This document shows positions 43,168-52,474 of a DNA stretch of 64,000 bases, one piece after another. Numbering within the stretch: the first letter of the stretch is position 1; the number at the start of each line of letters is the position of its first letter. The position numbers and the translations under genes were made by a program. This stretch comes from Massilia yuzhufengensis (GTDB lineage: Bacteria > Pseudomonadota > Gammaproteobacteria > Burkholderiales > Burkholderiaceae_D). The stretch covers positions 62,001-126,000 of the forward strand of contig NZ_FOLD01000005.1 of NCBI RefSeq assembly GCF_900112225.1, read 5' to 3'. Under the pieces are notes generated by a model. That model worked only from the letters and a program-made list of their open reading frames with translations. It had not been told where the DNA came from and searched no databases.

Positions 43168-45371
43168 GCGCCCATCCACCGCGCCCGGGACGGCGCCGCT
43201 TCCTGGCCGCCGGCGGCGCCCTGACGCTGTCGTTCGCCCTGCCGCTGCGCGCGCAGCCGGGCGGCGCACTGCCCGGCAGCCTGGCCGAGGAGCCGTGGCT
43301 CGATGCCTGGATCCGGGTCGGCGCCGACAACCGGGTTACCGTCTTCACCGGCAAGGCCGAACTGGGCCAGGGCATCAAGACCGCGCTGCTGCAGGTGGCG
43401 GCGCAGGCGCTGCGGATCGACCCCGGGCGCCTGATCCTGATCACCGCCGACACCGAACGCACCCCCGACGAGGGCTATACCGCCGGCAGCCATTCGATGC
43501 AGGACAGCGGCGCCGCGCTGCGCCATGCCGCCGCGCAGGTGCGCGCCCTGCTGCAGGAAAAGGCCGCCGCGCGCCTCAAGGTGCCGGCGGCTTCGCTGGC
43601 GCAGTCCAACAGCGTGTTCCGCGCGCCGGATGGCCGCCGGGTGAGCTTTGGCGAACTGGTGGCGAACGGCCAGCAGCATGTGCGCGCCACCGCCACCATC
43701 CCGCCGCCCACGCCGGGCGCGCCCAGGTATTCCGGCGTGACGCTGCCGCGCGTGGACATCCCCGGCAAGCTGCGCGGGGAACTGGCCTATGTGCAGGACA
43801 TCCGCATGCCCGCCATGGTGCATGGCCGCGTGCTGCGCCCGCCCTCGCCGTCGGCGCGGCTGCTCGGCGTCGACACGGCGGCGGTGGCCCGCATGAGCGG
43901 CGTGCTGGAAGTGGTGCAGGATGGCCGCTTCCTGGCCGTGATCGCCGACGAGGAATGGCGCGCCGTGAAGGCGGCGAAAGCGCTGGCGCTGGCGGCGCGC
44001 TGGGAAGTGCCGGCGCTGCTGCCGGCCGGGCGCGACCTGGCATCCGTCGTGCGCGCCTTGCCATCGCAGCCGCAGCAGGTACTGGCGCGCGGCGCACCCG
44101 GCGCGCCGGGCGCGACCCTGCGCGCCAGCTATACGCGGCCCTTCCAGCTGCATGCCTCGCTCGGCCCGTCCTGCGCCATCGCGCTGTTCGAGGCCGGGCG
44201 CTACACGGTGTGGACGCATTCGCAGGGCGTGTTCCCGCTGCGCGCCGCGCTGGCCGAACTGCTGGCGACGCCCGAGGCATCGATCCGCTGCATCCATGCC
44301 GAGGGCGCCGGCTGCTACGGCCACAACGGCGCCGACGACGTCGCGGCCGACGCCGTGCTGCTGGCGCGCGCCTTCCCCGGCCTGCCGGTGCGGGTGCAGT
44401 GGATGCGCGAGGACGAGCATGGATGGGAACCCTTTGGCCCGGCGATGGTGGCCGACGTGGCCGCCACGCTGGACGCGGGCGGCGCCATCGTCGACTGGAA
44501 CTACGAAGTGTGGAGCCAGCCGCATGCGACGCGCCCGGGCCGCGCCGGCAACCTGCTGGCGGCGACCCACCTCGCGCGGCCGTTTGCGCCACCGCCCCCG
44601 AAGCCCATCCCGCAGCCGGAAGGCGGCGGCGACCGCAACGCCATTCCCTATTACGCGTTGCCGAACGCGCGCGTGACCCAACGCTTCCAGCCGCAGGGCG
44701 TGTTCCGCACCTCGGCCGTGCGCGCGCTGGGCGCCTACTGCAATGTGTTCGCGATCGAGAGCTTCATGGACGAACTGGCGCGGTCTGCAAAAGCCGACCC
44801 GGTGGCGTTCCGGCTGCGCCACCTGGCGGACCCGCGCGCGATCGAGGTGGTGAAGCTCGCTGCGTCCAAATTCGGCTGGGACAAGTACCAGCGTGGCGCC
44901 CGGCGCGGACGCGGGTTTGCGTTTGCGCGCTACAAGAACTCCGCGGCGTATTGTGCGATCGCGCTGGAAGTCGAGGTGGCGCTCGATACCGGGTTTGTCC
45001 GCATCGTCCGGGCCGATGCGGCCGTCGATTGCGGCGAGATTGTCAGTCCGGATGGGGTGCGCAACCAGATCGAGGGCGGCGTCATCCAGTCGGCCAGCTG
45101 GACGCTGCTGGAACAGGTGCGTTTCGATGCGAGCCGGGTGCAGACGCTGGACTGGGCGGGGTATCCGATCCTGCGCTTCAAGCAGGCGCCGGACCGGGTG
45201 GACGTGCACCTGGTGGACCGGCCGGGTCAGCCATTTTTGGGGACAGGCGAAGCGGCGCAAGGGCCGGCTGCGGCGGCGCTGGCCAATGCGGTGATGGATG
45301 CGTGCGGGGTGCGGGTGCGGGATTTGCCGATGGATCGGGCTAGGATGCGAGGGTTTGCGGTGAAAACGTAG
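43164..45371 (+). CDS. Molybdopterin-binding subunit, isoquinoline 1-oxidoreductase/aldehyde dehydrogenase type
   Basis: A 735-residue catalytic subunit of the xanthine dehydrogenase superfamily. A twin-arginine-type signal GRRRFLAAGGALTLSFALPL starts it. Expected landmarks are KAELGQGIKTALLQVAAQAL, a Gln-loop YTAGSHSMQDSG, SQGVFPLRAALAELL, and the C-terminal GTGEAAQGPAAAALANAV with the catalytic Glu. The fused IorB layout (no separate FAD subunit) together with the 2Fe-2S and cytochrome subunits suggests a periplasmic aldehyde or N-heterocycle hydroxylase. The substrate cannot be read. No XdhC-type maturation gene lies here. Confidence 0.92.
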   Translation: MSAHPPRPGRRRFLAAGGALTLSFALPLRAQPGGALPGSLAEEPWLDAWIRVGADNRVTVFTGKAELGQGIKTALLQVAAQALRIDPGRLILITADTERTPDEGYTAGSHSMQDSGAALRHAAAQVRALLQEKAAARLKVPAASLAQSNSVFRAPDGRRVSFGELVANGQQHVRATATIPPPTPGAPRYSGVTLPRVDIPGKLRGELAYVQDIRMPAMVHGRVLRPPSPSARLLGVDTAAVARMSGVLEVVQDGRFLAVIADEEWRAVKAAKALALAARWEVPALLPAGRDLASVVRALPSQPQQVLARGAPGAPGATLRASYTRPFQLHASLGPSCAIALFEAGRYTVWTHSQGVFPLRAALAELLATPEASIRCIHAEGAGCYGHNGADDVAADAVLLARAFPGLPVRVQWMREDEHGWEPFGPAMVADVAATLDAGGAIVDWNYEVWSQPHATRPGRAGNLLAATHLARPFAPPPPKPIPQPEGGGDRNAIPYYALPNARVTQRFQPQGVFRTSAVRALGAYCNVFAIESFMDELARSAKADPVAFRLRHLADPRAIEVVKLAASKFGWDKYQRGARRGRGFAFARYKNSAAYCAIALEVEVALDTGFVRIVRADAAVDCGEIVSPDGVRNQIEGGVIQSASWTLLEQVRFDASRVQTLDWAGYPILRFKQAPDRVDVHLVDRPGQPFLGTGEAAQGPAAAALANAVMDACGVRVRDLPMDRARMRGFAVKT

Positions 45372-45388
45372 GCCCGCAGCCGTCGATC

Positions 45389-45492
45389 GTCGTACCGGCG
45401 AAGGCCGGTACCTAATTTTGTGTGCGCACCGCTACGCGCGAAACTAGTGGCTGCAGTCCGAACTTGGGCCCCGGCCTGCGCCGGGGCGACGG
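45389..45492. repeat. Family A paired palindrome
   Basis: GTACCGGCGAAGGCCGGTAC and CCCCGGCCTGCGCCGGGG around a segment with AATTTTG and AACTTGGG. It lies between convergent genes. Confidence 0.75.
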
Positions 45493-45522
45493 ATCGGAGG
45501 GTAGCGCGAGAAGTACACGCCC

Positions 45523-46329
45523 TTAGTGCGCCGCCTTCCAGAACATATATGTCGCAAGCGAATACAGGATCACCGCGAACACCCGCTGCAGCTGCCGCAC
45601 CGGCATCTTGTGCGCGGTGCGGGCGCCCAGCGGCGCCATGCTCACGCTGGCCAGCGCGATGATCGCCAGTGCCGGCAGGTAGATGAAGCCCAGCGAATAC
45701 TCCGGCAGGCCCGCCTCGCCCCAGCCGAAATAGATATTCGAAATCGTCCCCGACAGCGCAATCGGAAAGCCCAGCGCCGCGCTGGTGGCCACCGCATTGT
45801 GGATGCGCACGCCGCACCATGTCATGAAGGGCACCGACACGAAGCCGCCACCGGCGCCGACGATGCCGGACAAGGTGCCGATGACGCCGCCGGTCGCGAA
45901 CATGCCGGCCGTGCCGGGCAGCGCGCGCGCGGCCGCGGGCTTCTTCCCGATCAGCATCTGCGTGGCCGAGAAGGCGACGAACACGCCGAAGAAGGCCGCC
46001 AGCACCGGGGCATTCATCTGCTTGCCGATCCAGGGCCCGATCCACGAGCCCACCAGGATGCCGGGCGCCAGCATCTTCACCACGGGCCACAGCACGGCGC
46101 CGTGCTTGTGGTGGGCGCGCACCGACGACAGCGAGGTAAACAGGATGGTGGCGAGCGAGGTGGCGATCGCCATGTGGATGGTCAGTTCCGGCGCAATGCC
46201 GCGCGCGGTGAAGATCATGGTGATGAAGGGGACCAGCACCATGCCGCCGCCGATGCCGAGCAGCCCCGCCGCGAAACCGCCGAACGCGCCCATCGCGAGC
46301 AGTGCGAGAATCAGGCCAATGTCCATCAT
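45523..46329 (-). CDS. TauE/SafE-family sulfite/organosulfonate exporter
   Basis: A 268-residue inner-membrane protein with about eight hydrophobic helices and the internal duplication typical of TauE/SafE: GAFGGFAAGLLGIGGGMVLVP near the start (about 11-31, shown in part) and VIGTLSGIVGAGGGFVSVPF in the middle. Family members export sulfite, sulfoacetate or similar anions; the real substrate is not known. The start at 46329 overlaps the stop of the EVE gene (ATGA), so the two are translationally coupled. Confidence 0.9.
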   Translation of the reverse strand: MMDIGLILALLAMGAFGGFAAGLLGIGGGMVLVPFITMIFTARGIAPELTIHMAIATSLATILFTSLSSVRAHHKHGAVLWPVVKMLAPGILVGSWIGPWIGKQMNAPVLAAFFGVFVAFSATQMLIGKKPAAARALPGTAGMFATGGVIGTLSGIVGAGGGFVSVPFMTWCGVRIHNAVATSAALGFPIALSGTISNIYFGWGEAGLPEYSLGFIYLPALAIIALASVSMAPLGARTAHKMPVRQLQRVFAVILYSLATYMFWKAAH

Positions 46330-46796
46330 CGCTTCCCTTCGCGCAGCAGCTTGACGATGGCGTTCCACTGCGCGGCGGTCACCGGCGAGATCGACAGCCG
46401 GCTGCCCTTCTGCAGCAGCACCATGTCGTCCAGTGCGGCGATGCCGCGCATCTCGGTGAGCGGCAGGAAGCGCCCGGCTTCCAGGGCGCGCACGTCGACC
46501 GAGATCCAGCGCGGGTTTTCCTGCGTGGCCTTGGGATCGTGGTAGTGGGAGGCCGCGTCGAACTGGGTCGCATCCGGATAAGGGCTGCTCGCCACTTCGG
46601 CGATGCCGGCCACGCCCGGCACGGCGCAGCTGGAGTGGTAGAACAGGATGCCGTCGCCGACCGACATACCATCGCGCATGAAATTGCGCGCCTGGTAGTT
46701 ACGCACGCCGTACCAGGCCACCGTCTGCTTCGGCGCGGCCAGCACGTCGTCGAAACTGACTTCGTCCGGCTCCGACTTCATCAACCAATAGCGCAT
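46326..46796 (-). CDS. EVE domain protein
   Basis: A 156-residue PUA-like EVE protein beginning MRYWLMKSEPDEVSFDDVL and containing WYGVRNYQARNFMRDGMSVG, ILFYHSSCAVPGVAGIAEV and HYHDPKATQENPRWISVDV, the standard blocks of this family. EVE domains bind modified bases in DNA or RNA. The start at 46796 is chosen because the family begins with YWLMKSEP and a GGAG lies upstream. The gene starts just beyond the 6S RNA terminator. Confidence 0.93.
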   Translation of the reverse strand: MRYWLMKSEPDEVSFDDVLAAPKQTVAWYGVRNYQARNFMRDGMSVGDGILFYHSSCAVPGVAGIAEVASSPYPDATQFDAASHYHDPKATQENPRWISVDVRALEAGRFLPLTEMRGIAALDDMVLLQKGSRLSISPVTAAQWNAIVKLLREGKR

Positions 46797-46814
46797 CGCA
46801 TCTCCAACAACAAC

Positions 46815-46852
46815 AAAAAAAAAGCGGCTGCGTACCGAAGTGCGCAACCGCT
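46815..46852 (-). terminator. Rho-independent terminator after the 6S RNA candidate
   Basis: On the minus strand AGCGGTTGCGCAC, a CTTCGG-type loop and GTACGCAGCCGCT are followed by eight or more T. A long, stable stem. Confidence 0.9.
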
Positions 46853-46855
46853 CGT

Positions 46856-46990
46856 CTATATAGCCCCGCCTGTGCCGTTATTGCCGGCATCCCGAACCAA
46901 AAGGCTCAAGGTGGTCGCAGTCAGCTCAATTTCGGGTTCGTCAGTCTAGTGACGCTCGCGCCCACCAAGCATGTCCCACAACCTATGCGT
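46856..46990 (-). ncRNA. ssrS: 6S RNA candidate
   Basis: Between zapA and the EVE gene the minus strand holds about 130-180 nt that is structured rather than coding: GCGACCACCTTGAGCC, TTTTGGTTCGGGATGCCGG and a TGCCG...CGGCA hairpin resemble the 3' half of betaproteobacterial 6S RNAs, and CGAACC pairs with GGTTCG to make the long apical stem. The location next to zapA is the standard place for ssrS. The strong terminator at 46815 follows. The 5' end is uncertain by 10-40 nt, and a promoter was not resolved. Confidence 0.65.
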
Positions 46991-47083
46991 GAAAATGGTT
47001 CAAGGAATATATGGCAAATCTCGAACACCGCAGGGTAGACGGCAGTTTACTACGATGGGCCGCCATGTCAAACGAATTCAGGC

Positions 47084-47395
47084 TCAGGCGTGATTTTCTT
47101 GCGGCGCCAGCGCGTGATCGAGCACGGTGTGCATCGCTTCGAGTTTTTGCTTGACTTCGAGGATCGACATGTCCGACAGCGGGCCCTGCGGCGACTTCAC
47201 CGACAGGAATTCGGCGGCCACGCTCAGTGCGGCCATGACCGCGATGCGGTCGGTGCCCTTGACCTTGCCCGAGTCGCGCAGCGCGCACATCTTGCCATCG
47301 AGGTAGCTGACGGCTTCGCGCAGCGTGCGCTCTTCGCCGTCGCGGCAGGCCAGGCGGTAAGGCTGGCCCATGATGGTGCAATCGAGATGGATCAT
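47084..47395 (-). CDS. zapA: Cell division protein ZapA
   Basis: A 103-residue cytoplasmic FtsZ-bundling protein. The N-terminal beta-hairpin IHLDCTIMGQPYRLACRDGE and the helix LREAVSYLDGKMCALRDSGKVKGTDRIAVMAAL (in part) match, followed by a coiled-coil C-terminus for tetramer formation. Its ATG overlaps the stop of the upstream zapB-like gene by 4 bp. Confidence 0.93.
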   Translation of the reverse strand: MIHLDCTIMGQPYRLACRDGEERTLREAVSYLDGKMCALRDSGKVKGTDRIAVMAALSVAAEFLSVKSPQGPLSDMSILEVKQKLEAMHTVLDHALAPQENHA

Positions 47396-47631
47396 TGGGT
47401 GGCCTCGCTGGAATGGTCGGCATCGGCTGGGGGCGCTTCCGGCGCAGGGAATTGTTCGAGCAGTGCTTCGACGCGGCGCTGGGCCTGGGCCAGGCGGTCC
47501 ATCATCGCGGCATTATGTCCGGTGAGCAGGTGATTGGCCTGGCGCAGCAGGTGGTTCTCGGCACGCAGCGACTGGGTCAGCTGGGCGAGCCGGTCGATTT
47601 TGTCTGAGAGGTCTTGAAATTCGGAAATCAT
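47392..47631 (-). CDS. ZapB-like coiled-coil protein
   Basis: A 79-residue protein whose first 60 residues are an uninterrupted coiled coil (FQDLSDKIDRLAQLTQSLRA, LLRQANHLLTGHNAAMMDRL) with an acidic Pro/Ala tail. Genes of this type (TIGR02449-like) always sit before zapA in betaproteobacteria and are regarded as ZapB-like. The two are translationally coupled. Confidence 0.85.
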   Translation of the reverse strand: MISEFQDLSDKIDRLAQLTQSLRAENHLLRQANHLLTGHNAAMMDRLAQAQRRVEALLEQFPAPEAPPADADHSSEATQ

Positions 47632-47837
47632 TCGACACTATAGGGTTGGGATGGTTTTTCCGTCAACCGAATCGCGCCGATGAAGGGGCGGGATACGGGC
47701 CGAAGCGTGCGGCACGCCGGATATATCCGGTATACCCTGCCCGGCAATTGTCCCGGACACCACACTCCGACAGTGTACAACCCATCGCCAGGATTGTGTT
47801 TTCGCAAGGAAGTCCGTTAGCTCATCAACATTCCTGC
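47632..47837. other. Intergenic region upstream of groES, distal part
   Basis: No gene was found. It must contain the promoter of the zapB-like/zapA pair on the minus strand, but no convincing hexamer pair was recognised. The groES promoter begins at 47838. Confidence 0.4.
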
Positions 47838-47866
47838 TTGAAATAGGGGGGTATCGTCCCTATAAT
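47838..47866 (+). promoter_or_regulatory. Sigma-70 promoter of groES-groEL
   Basis: TTGAAA (47838-47843), 17 bp, TATAAT (47861-47866). The -10 box is perfect and its last T is the first base of the CIRCE element. A leader of about 105 nt precedes the groES ATG. Confidence 0.9.
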
Positions 47867-47892
47867 TAGCACTCGTTAGTAGAGAGTGCTAA
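47866..47892. promoter_or_regulatory. CIRCE element, HrcA operator
   Basis: TTAGCACTC, 9 nt, GAGTGCTAA: the perfect 9-9-9 consensus. It overlaps the -10 box and start site, so HrcA binding blocks transcription of groES-groEL until heat or unfolded protein relieves it. Confidence 0.97.
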
Positions 47893-47977
47893 CAACTGAA
47901 GTATCCAATTCCTCAGCCGGCGCCTCCAGGCGGCGGCAATGAATCGCTAATCAAACCACTGAAATAAGGAGTTTTGC

Positions 47978-48268
47978 ATGAACCTTCGTCCTCTGCACGA
48001 TCGCGTAATCGTGAAGCGTCTCGACCAGGAAACCAAAACTGCGTCCGGCCTGATCATCCCCGATGCGGCCGCCGAGAAGCCGGACCAGGGCGAAATCCTC
48101 GCCGTCGGCAACGGCAAGGTGCAGGACAACGGCCAGCTGCGCGCCCTCGAAGTGAAGGTCGGCGACCGTGTCCTGTTCGGCAAGTACTCGGGCCAGGCAG
48201 TCAAGGTGGATGGCCAGGAACTGCTGGTCATGCGCGAAGAAGACATCATGGCCGTCGTGGCCCTGTAA
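47978..48268 (+). CDS. groES: Co-chaperonin GroES
   Basis: A 96-residue co-chaperonin forming the heptameric lid of Gro[22 protein letters not shown] and the mobile loop [15 protein letters not shown] (about 20-34) are intact, with the end [15 protein letters not shown]. It is 40 bp before groEL, under the HrcA/CIRCE promoter. AAGGAG precedes the ATG. Confidence 0.98.
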   Translation: MNLRPLHDRVIVKRLDQETKTASGLIIPDAAAEKPDQGEILAVGNGKVQDNGQLRALEVKVGDRVLFGKYSGQAVKVDGQELLVMREEDIMAVVAL

Positions 48269-48287
48269 TCCTTCCCACCCCTTATAG

Positions 48288-49955
<1,668 letters not shown>

Positions 49956-49995
49956 TTGCCGGGCGCCGATTGATTCGGCGCCGTCCTGCTCGAAA

Positions 49996-50027
49996 GCCCG
50001 CAAGGTTCGCGCCTTGCGGGCTTTTTT
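49996..50027 (+). terminator. Rho-independent terminator of groES-groEL
   Basis: GCCCGCAAGG, loop TTCGCG, CCTTGCGGGC, then TTTTTT. A ten-bp perfect stem. Confidence 0.95.
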
Positions 50028-50047
50028 ACTTTGGTGGGGTGATGATC

Positions 50048-50470
50048 ATGGCAACTGTGAATCTGAACGAACTCGAAGATGCAGTGATGATGGTGAGTGG
50101 CTCGGGCGACCTGGCCGAGGCCTGGGTATGCCTGGACACCGGTGCCGTCCATGTGCGCGCGGAGGGGATCGATCCCGAGGAGGAGGCGCTGCCGGACGAT
50201 ATCGATACCTCGGAACGCTACGTCGGCGTGCCGGATGCGCGCAGTCTCGACCTGGGTCAGGCAATGGTGTTCGCCTTCGTGGAGGCCGGGATGCCGGGCG
50301 AGTACGAGCGTGTGCGGGAGATGTTCCGGCGCAAAGGCGCCTACCGTCATTTCAAGGACCTGGTCGACAAGCGGGGGCTGACGGGCAAGTGGCATGCGTT
50401 TCGCGATGAACGTACGCGGGCGGCGTTGCGCGAATGGTGTGAAGACAATGGCCTGCAGCCGGGTGACTGA
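50048..50470 (+). CDS. UPF0158-family protein
   Basis: A 140-residue acidic cytoplasmic protein. LEDAVMMVSGSGDLAEAWVC (start region), ERYVGVPDARSLDLGQAMVF and the end block RHFKDLVDKRGLTGKWHAFR with ALREWCEDNGL match the UPF0158 family, whose role is unknown. ATG at 50048 is preferred to 50042 because the GGGG sequence upstream is then at proper spacing. Confidence 0.82.
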   Translation: MATVNLNELEDAVMMVSGSGDLAEAWVCLDTGAVHVRAEGIDPEEEALPDDIDTSERYVGVPDARSLDLGQAMVFAFVEAGMPGEYERVREMFRRKGAYRHFKDLVDKRGLTGKWHAFRDERTRAALREWCEDNGLQPGD

Positions 50471-50477
50471 CGGTGTT

Positions 50478-50580
50478 CGTAGGGTGGACGGGTTTCCCGC
50501 CCGCGCGTTCACATCACGTTTGCCTGTCGATGCGCATACGATGGCTGGACGCGCGGACGGACAAGCCGTCCACCCTACGA
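50478..50580. repeat. Family B palindrome pair abutting the DoxX remnant
   Basis: Two inverted units: 50478-50512 begins CGTAGGGTGGACGGG and ends CCCGCGCGTTCA-like; 50543-50580 begins TGGACGCGCGGACGG and ends CCGTCCACCCTACGA. The outer ends are complementary, so the whole can fold as one long hairpin. The half-sites match the repeat beside the RAYT remnant at 29963. Confidence 0.8.
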
Positions 50581-50581
50581 T

Positions 50582-50848
50582 TCAGGTACATGCCGCGGCG
50601 CTGCGCGAGGCCGCGCGCCTGCCGGCCCCAGGCCCGCGTACGCCGACGATCACCAGCACGCCGCCCACCAGCTCCAGCAGCGCCACCGGCCAGGACAAGG
50701 CCAGCGGCAGCCCCTGCGCCGCCAGCGATGCCGCAAATGCCGGCACCCCAAGCGCCACGAGTGCGAATAAAGCGTGCGCCAGCCAGGCCGCGCCCAGCGC
50801 CAGCCGCAGCAGCAGTGCCGCGGTCGAACGGGTGGAATGATCCTGCAT
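50582..50848 (-). pseudogene. Truncated DoxX-family membrane protein
   Basis: The 88-residue frame begins like a DoxX protein: LLLRLALGAAWLAHALFALV (TM1), AASLAAQGLPLALSWPVALL and ELVGGVLVIVGVRG (TM2), but then runs into an Arg/Ala-rich tail and stops at 50582, directly at the family B repeat. DoxX proteins are usually 130-150 residues with four helices, so TM3 and TM4 are missing. It is divergent from a LysR gene, the common arrangement for intact DoxX genes, suggesting the target gene was cut short by repeat insertion or deletion. Confidence 0.7.
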
Positions 50849-50921
50849 GATGTGCCCCTTGCGGTGTTGGTTGAGGAGTCGCTACTGTACCTATGCACAA
50901 ACGCAAGTAAAATAGGCATCC

Positions 50922-51818
50922 ATGAAACCATCCTATGCAAAATTGCAATCAAAGCTCGACCTGCAGGACCTGGAGACCATCCTGGCCCTGCAGCGCGGCC
51001 GCAACCTGGCCGGGGCGGCCGAGCGCCTGAAGGTGGATGCGTCGACGGTGTTCCGCGCCATCAAGCGCATCGAAAAGGACATCGGCGAAGTGCTGTTCGA
51101 GCGCAGCCGGCAGGGCTACCTGGCCACGGAGCTGGGGCGCGAACTGGCCGGCTACGCCGAGCAGATCGAAACCCGGCTCGAGGAAGCGCGCGAAGCAGCC
51201 TTCAACCAGTCCTCGGAACCCTCGGGCAAGCTGCGCATCACCCTCACCGACACCCTGCTGCACAGCGTGCTGCTGCCGGTGCTGGCGCGGTTCACCGCGA
51301 GCTATCCGCGCATCGAGCTGGAACTGGTGACGACCAATGTGCTGGCCAACCTGAGCCAGCGCGAAGCCGACATCGCCATCCGCGTCACGTCTTCGCCACC
51401 GGAGCACCTGGTGGGCATCCGCCTGGGCACCATGCGCTCGGCCATCTATGCCGGCAAGGACTACCTGGCCACGCAGCCGGCCGGCAAGCACTACAGCGAG
51501 ATGGACTGGATCGCCCTCGACGACAGCCTGCCGGACCACCCGTCGCAGCAATGGCGCCGCGCGCACTACCCCAAGCTGGCGCCGCGCCACAAGGCAAGCA
51601 ACCTGCTGGCGGTGGGCGGCGCGGTGGTCAATGGCCTGGGCGTGGGCATCGTCCCGCTGGCGGTGCTGCGCGAGCATCCGCAGGTCGCGATGCTGGAGGG
51701 TCCCGTGCCGGAACTGGACATCGGCCTGTGGCTGCTGGCCCATCCCGACACCCGCTACCTGGCGCGCATGAAAGCCATGTTCGCGTTCCTGCGCACGGCG
51801 ATCGTGCTGCCCGCATAA
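50922..51818 (+). CDS. LysR-family transcriptional regulator
   Basis: A 298-residue regulator with the helix-turn-helix LAGAAERLKVDASTVFRAIKRIEK (about 25-48, shown in part) and substrate-binding domain text LRITLTDTLLHSVLLPVLARF and EADIAIRVTSSPPEHLVGIRLG. It belongs to the CrgA-like LysR subset acting on a nearby divergent gene. The divergent neighbour is the truncated DoxX gene, so its original target may be lost. TATGCAAAATTGC-type AT-rich text around the start. Confidence 0.88.
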   Translation: MKPSYAKLQSKLDLQDLETILALQRGRNLAGAAERLKVDASTVFRAIKRIEKDIGEVLFERSRQGYLATELGRELAGYAEQIETRLEEAREAAFNQSSEPSGKLRITLTDTLLHSVLLPVLARFTASYPRIELELVTTNVLANLSQREADIAIRVTSSPPEHLVGIRLGTMRSAIYAGKDYLATQPAGKHYSEMDWIALDDSLPDHPSQQWRRAHYPKLAPRHKASNLLAVGGAVVNGLGVGIVPLAVLREHPQVAMLEGPVPELDIGLWLLAHPDTRYLARMKAMFAFLRTAIVLPA

Positions 51819-51825
51819 TGGCGCC

Positions 51826-52398
51826 ATGCCAGACACGATGAACGCCACCTTCTTCGCCGACGCCCCCGCCTTTCGCGCCTGGCTCGCAGCGCACGCCGCC
51901 AGCGCCAGCGAACTGCTGGTGGGCTTCCACAAGGTGGGCAGCGGCCAGCCGAGCATGAGCTGGCCCGAGTCGGTCGACGAAGCCCTGTGCTTCGGCTGGA
52001 TCGACGGCCGCCGCAATCGGGTGGACGAGGCCACCTACACGATCCGCTTCACGCCGCGCAAGCCGTCGTCGATCTGGAGCGTGGTAAACATCGCCAAGAT
52101 GGACAAGCTGCGCGCGCAGGGCCGCATGACCCCGGCCGGCGAGGCGGCGTTCGCGCACCGGTCCGAAGCGAAATCCGGCATCTATGCGCACGAACGCGTG
52201 GATGCGCCCGCGCTCTCGCCGGACGAACTGGCGCTGTTCCAGCGCGACCCCGTGGCCTGGGACTACTTCGGCGCCGCACCGCCCGGCTACCGCAAGACCA
52301 TCCTGCACTGGATCACCAGCGCCAAAAAGGCCGACACCCGCGCCGCGAGGCTGGCCAAGCTGATGGCGGCCTGCGCGGCCCGCATGCGCCTCGCGTAA
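51826..52398 (+). CDS. YdeI/OmpD-associated family protein
   Basis: A 190-residue cytoplasmic protein. FADAPAFRAWLAAHAASASE, MSWPESVDEALCFGWIDGRR and YTIRFTPRKPSSIWSVVNI followed by WITSAKKADTRAARL are the hallmark blocks of YdeI-like (DUF1801/OmdA-type) proteins, linked to resistance to peptides in Salmonella relatives. It follows the LysR gene by 7 bp in the same direction. Confidence 0.88.
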   Translation: MPDTMNATFFADAPAFRAWLAAHAASASELLVGFHKVGSGQPSMSWPESVDEALCFGWIDGRRNRVDEATYTIRFTPRKPSSIWSVVNIAKMDKLRAQGRMTPAGEAAFAHRSEAKSGIYAHERVDAPALSPDELALFQRDPVAWDYFGAAPPGYRKTILHWITSAKKADTRAARLAKLMAACAARMRLA

Positions 52399-52413
52399 TC
52401 GCCATCAAATGGA

Positions 52414-52442
52414 TTGACGGCGACTTCCCGCGCTGCTACTGT
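52414..52442 (+). promoter_or_regulatory. Promoter of the GntR-ABC-S9 operon
   Basis: TTGACG (52414-52419), 17 bp, TACTGT (52437-52442). The -10 box is the first arm of the operator palindrome, as expected for autorepression. Confidence 0.75.
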
Positions 52443-52462
52443 ACTAACCGTAATAGTACAGT
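52438..52462. promoter_or_regulatory. GntR/YtrA-type operator
   Basis: ACTGTACTA, 7 nt, TAGTACAGT: perfect nine-bp arms, overlapping the -10 box and ending 12 nt before the GntR ATG. Probably the binding site of the regulator encoded next. Confidence 0.8.
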
Positions 52463-52474
52463 TGGGAGACACCC

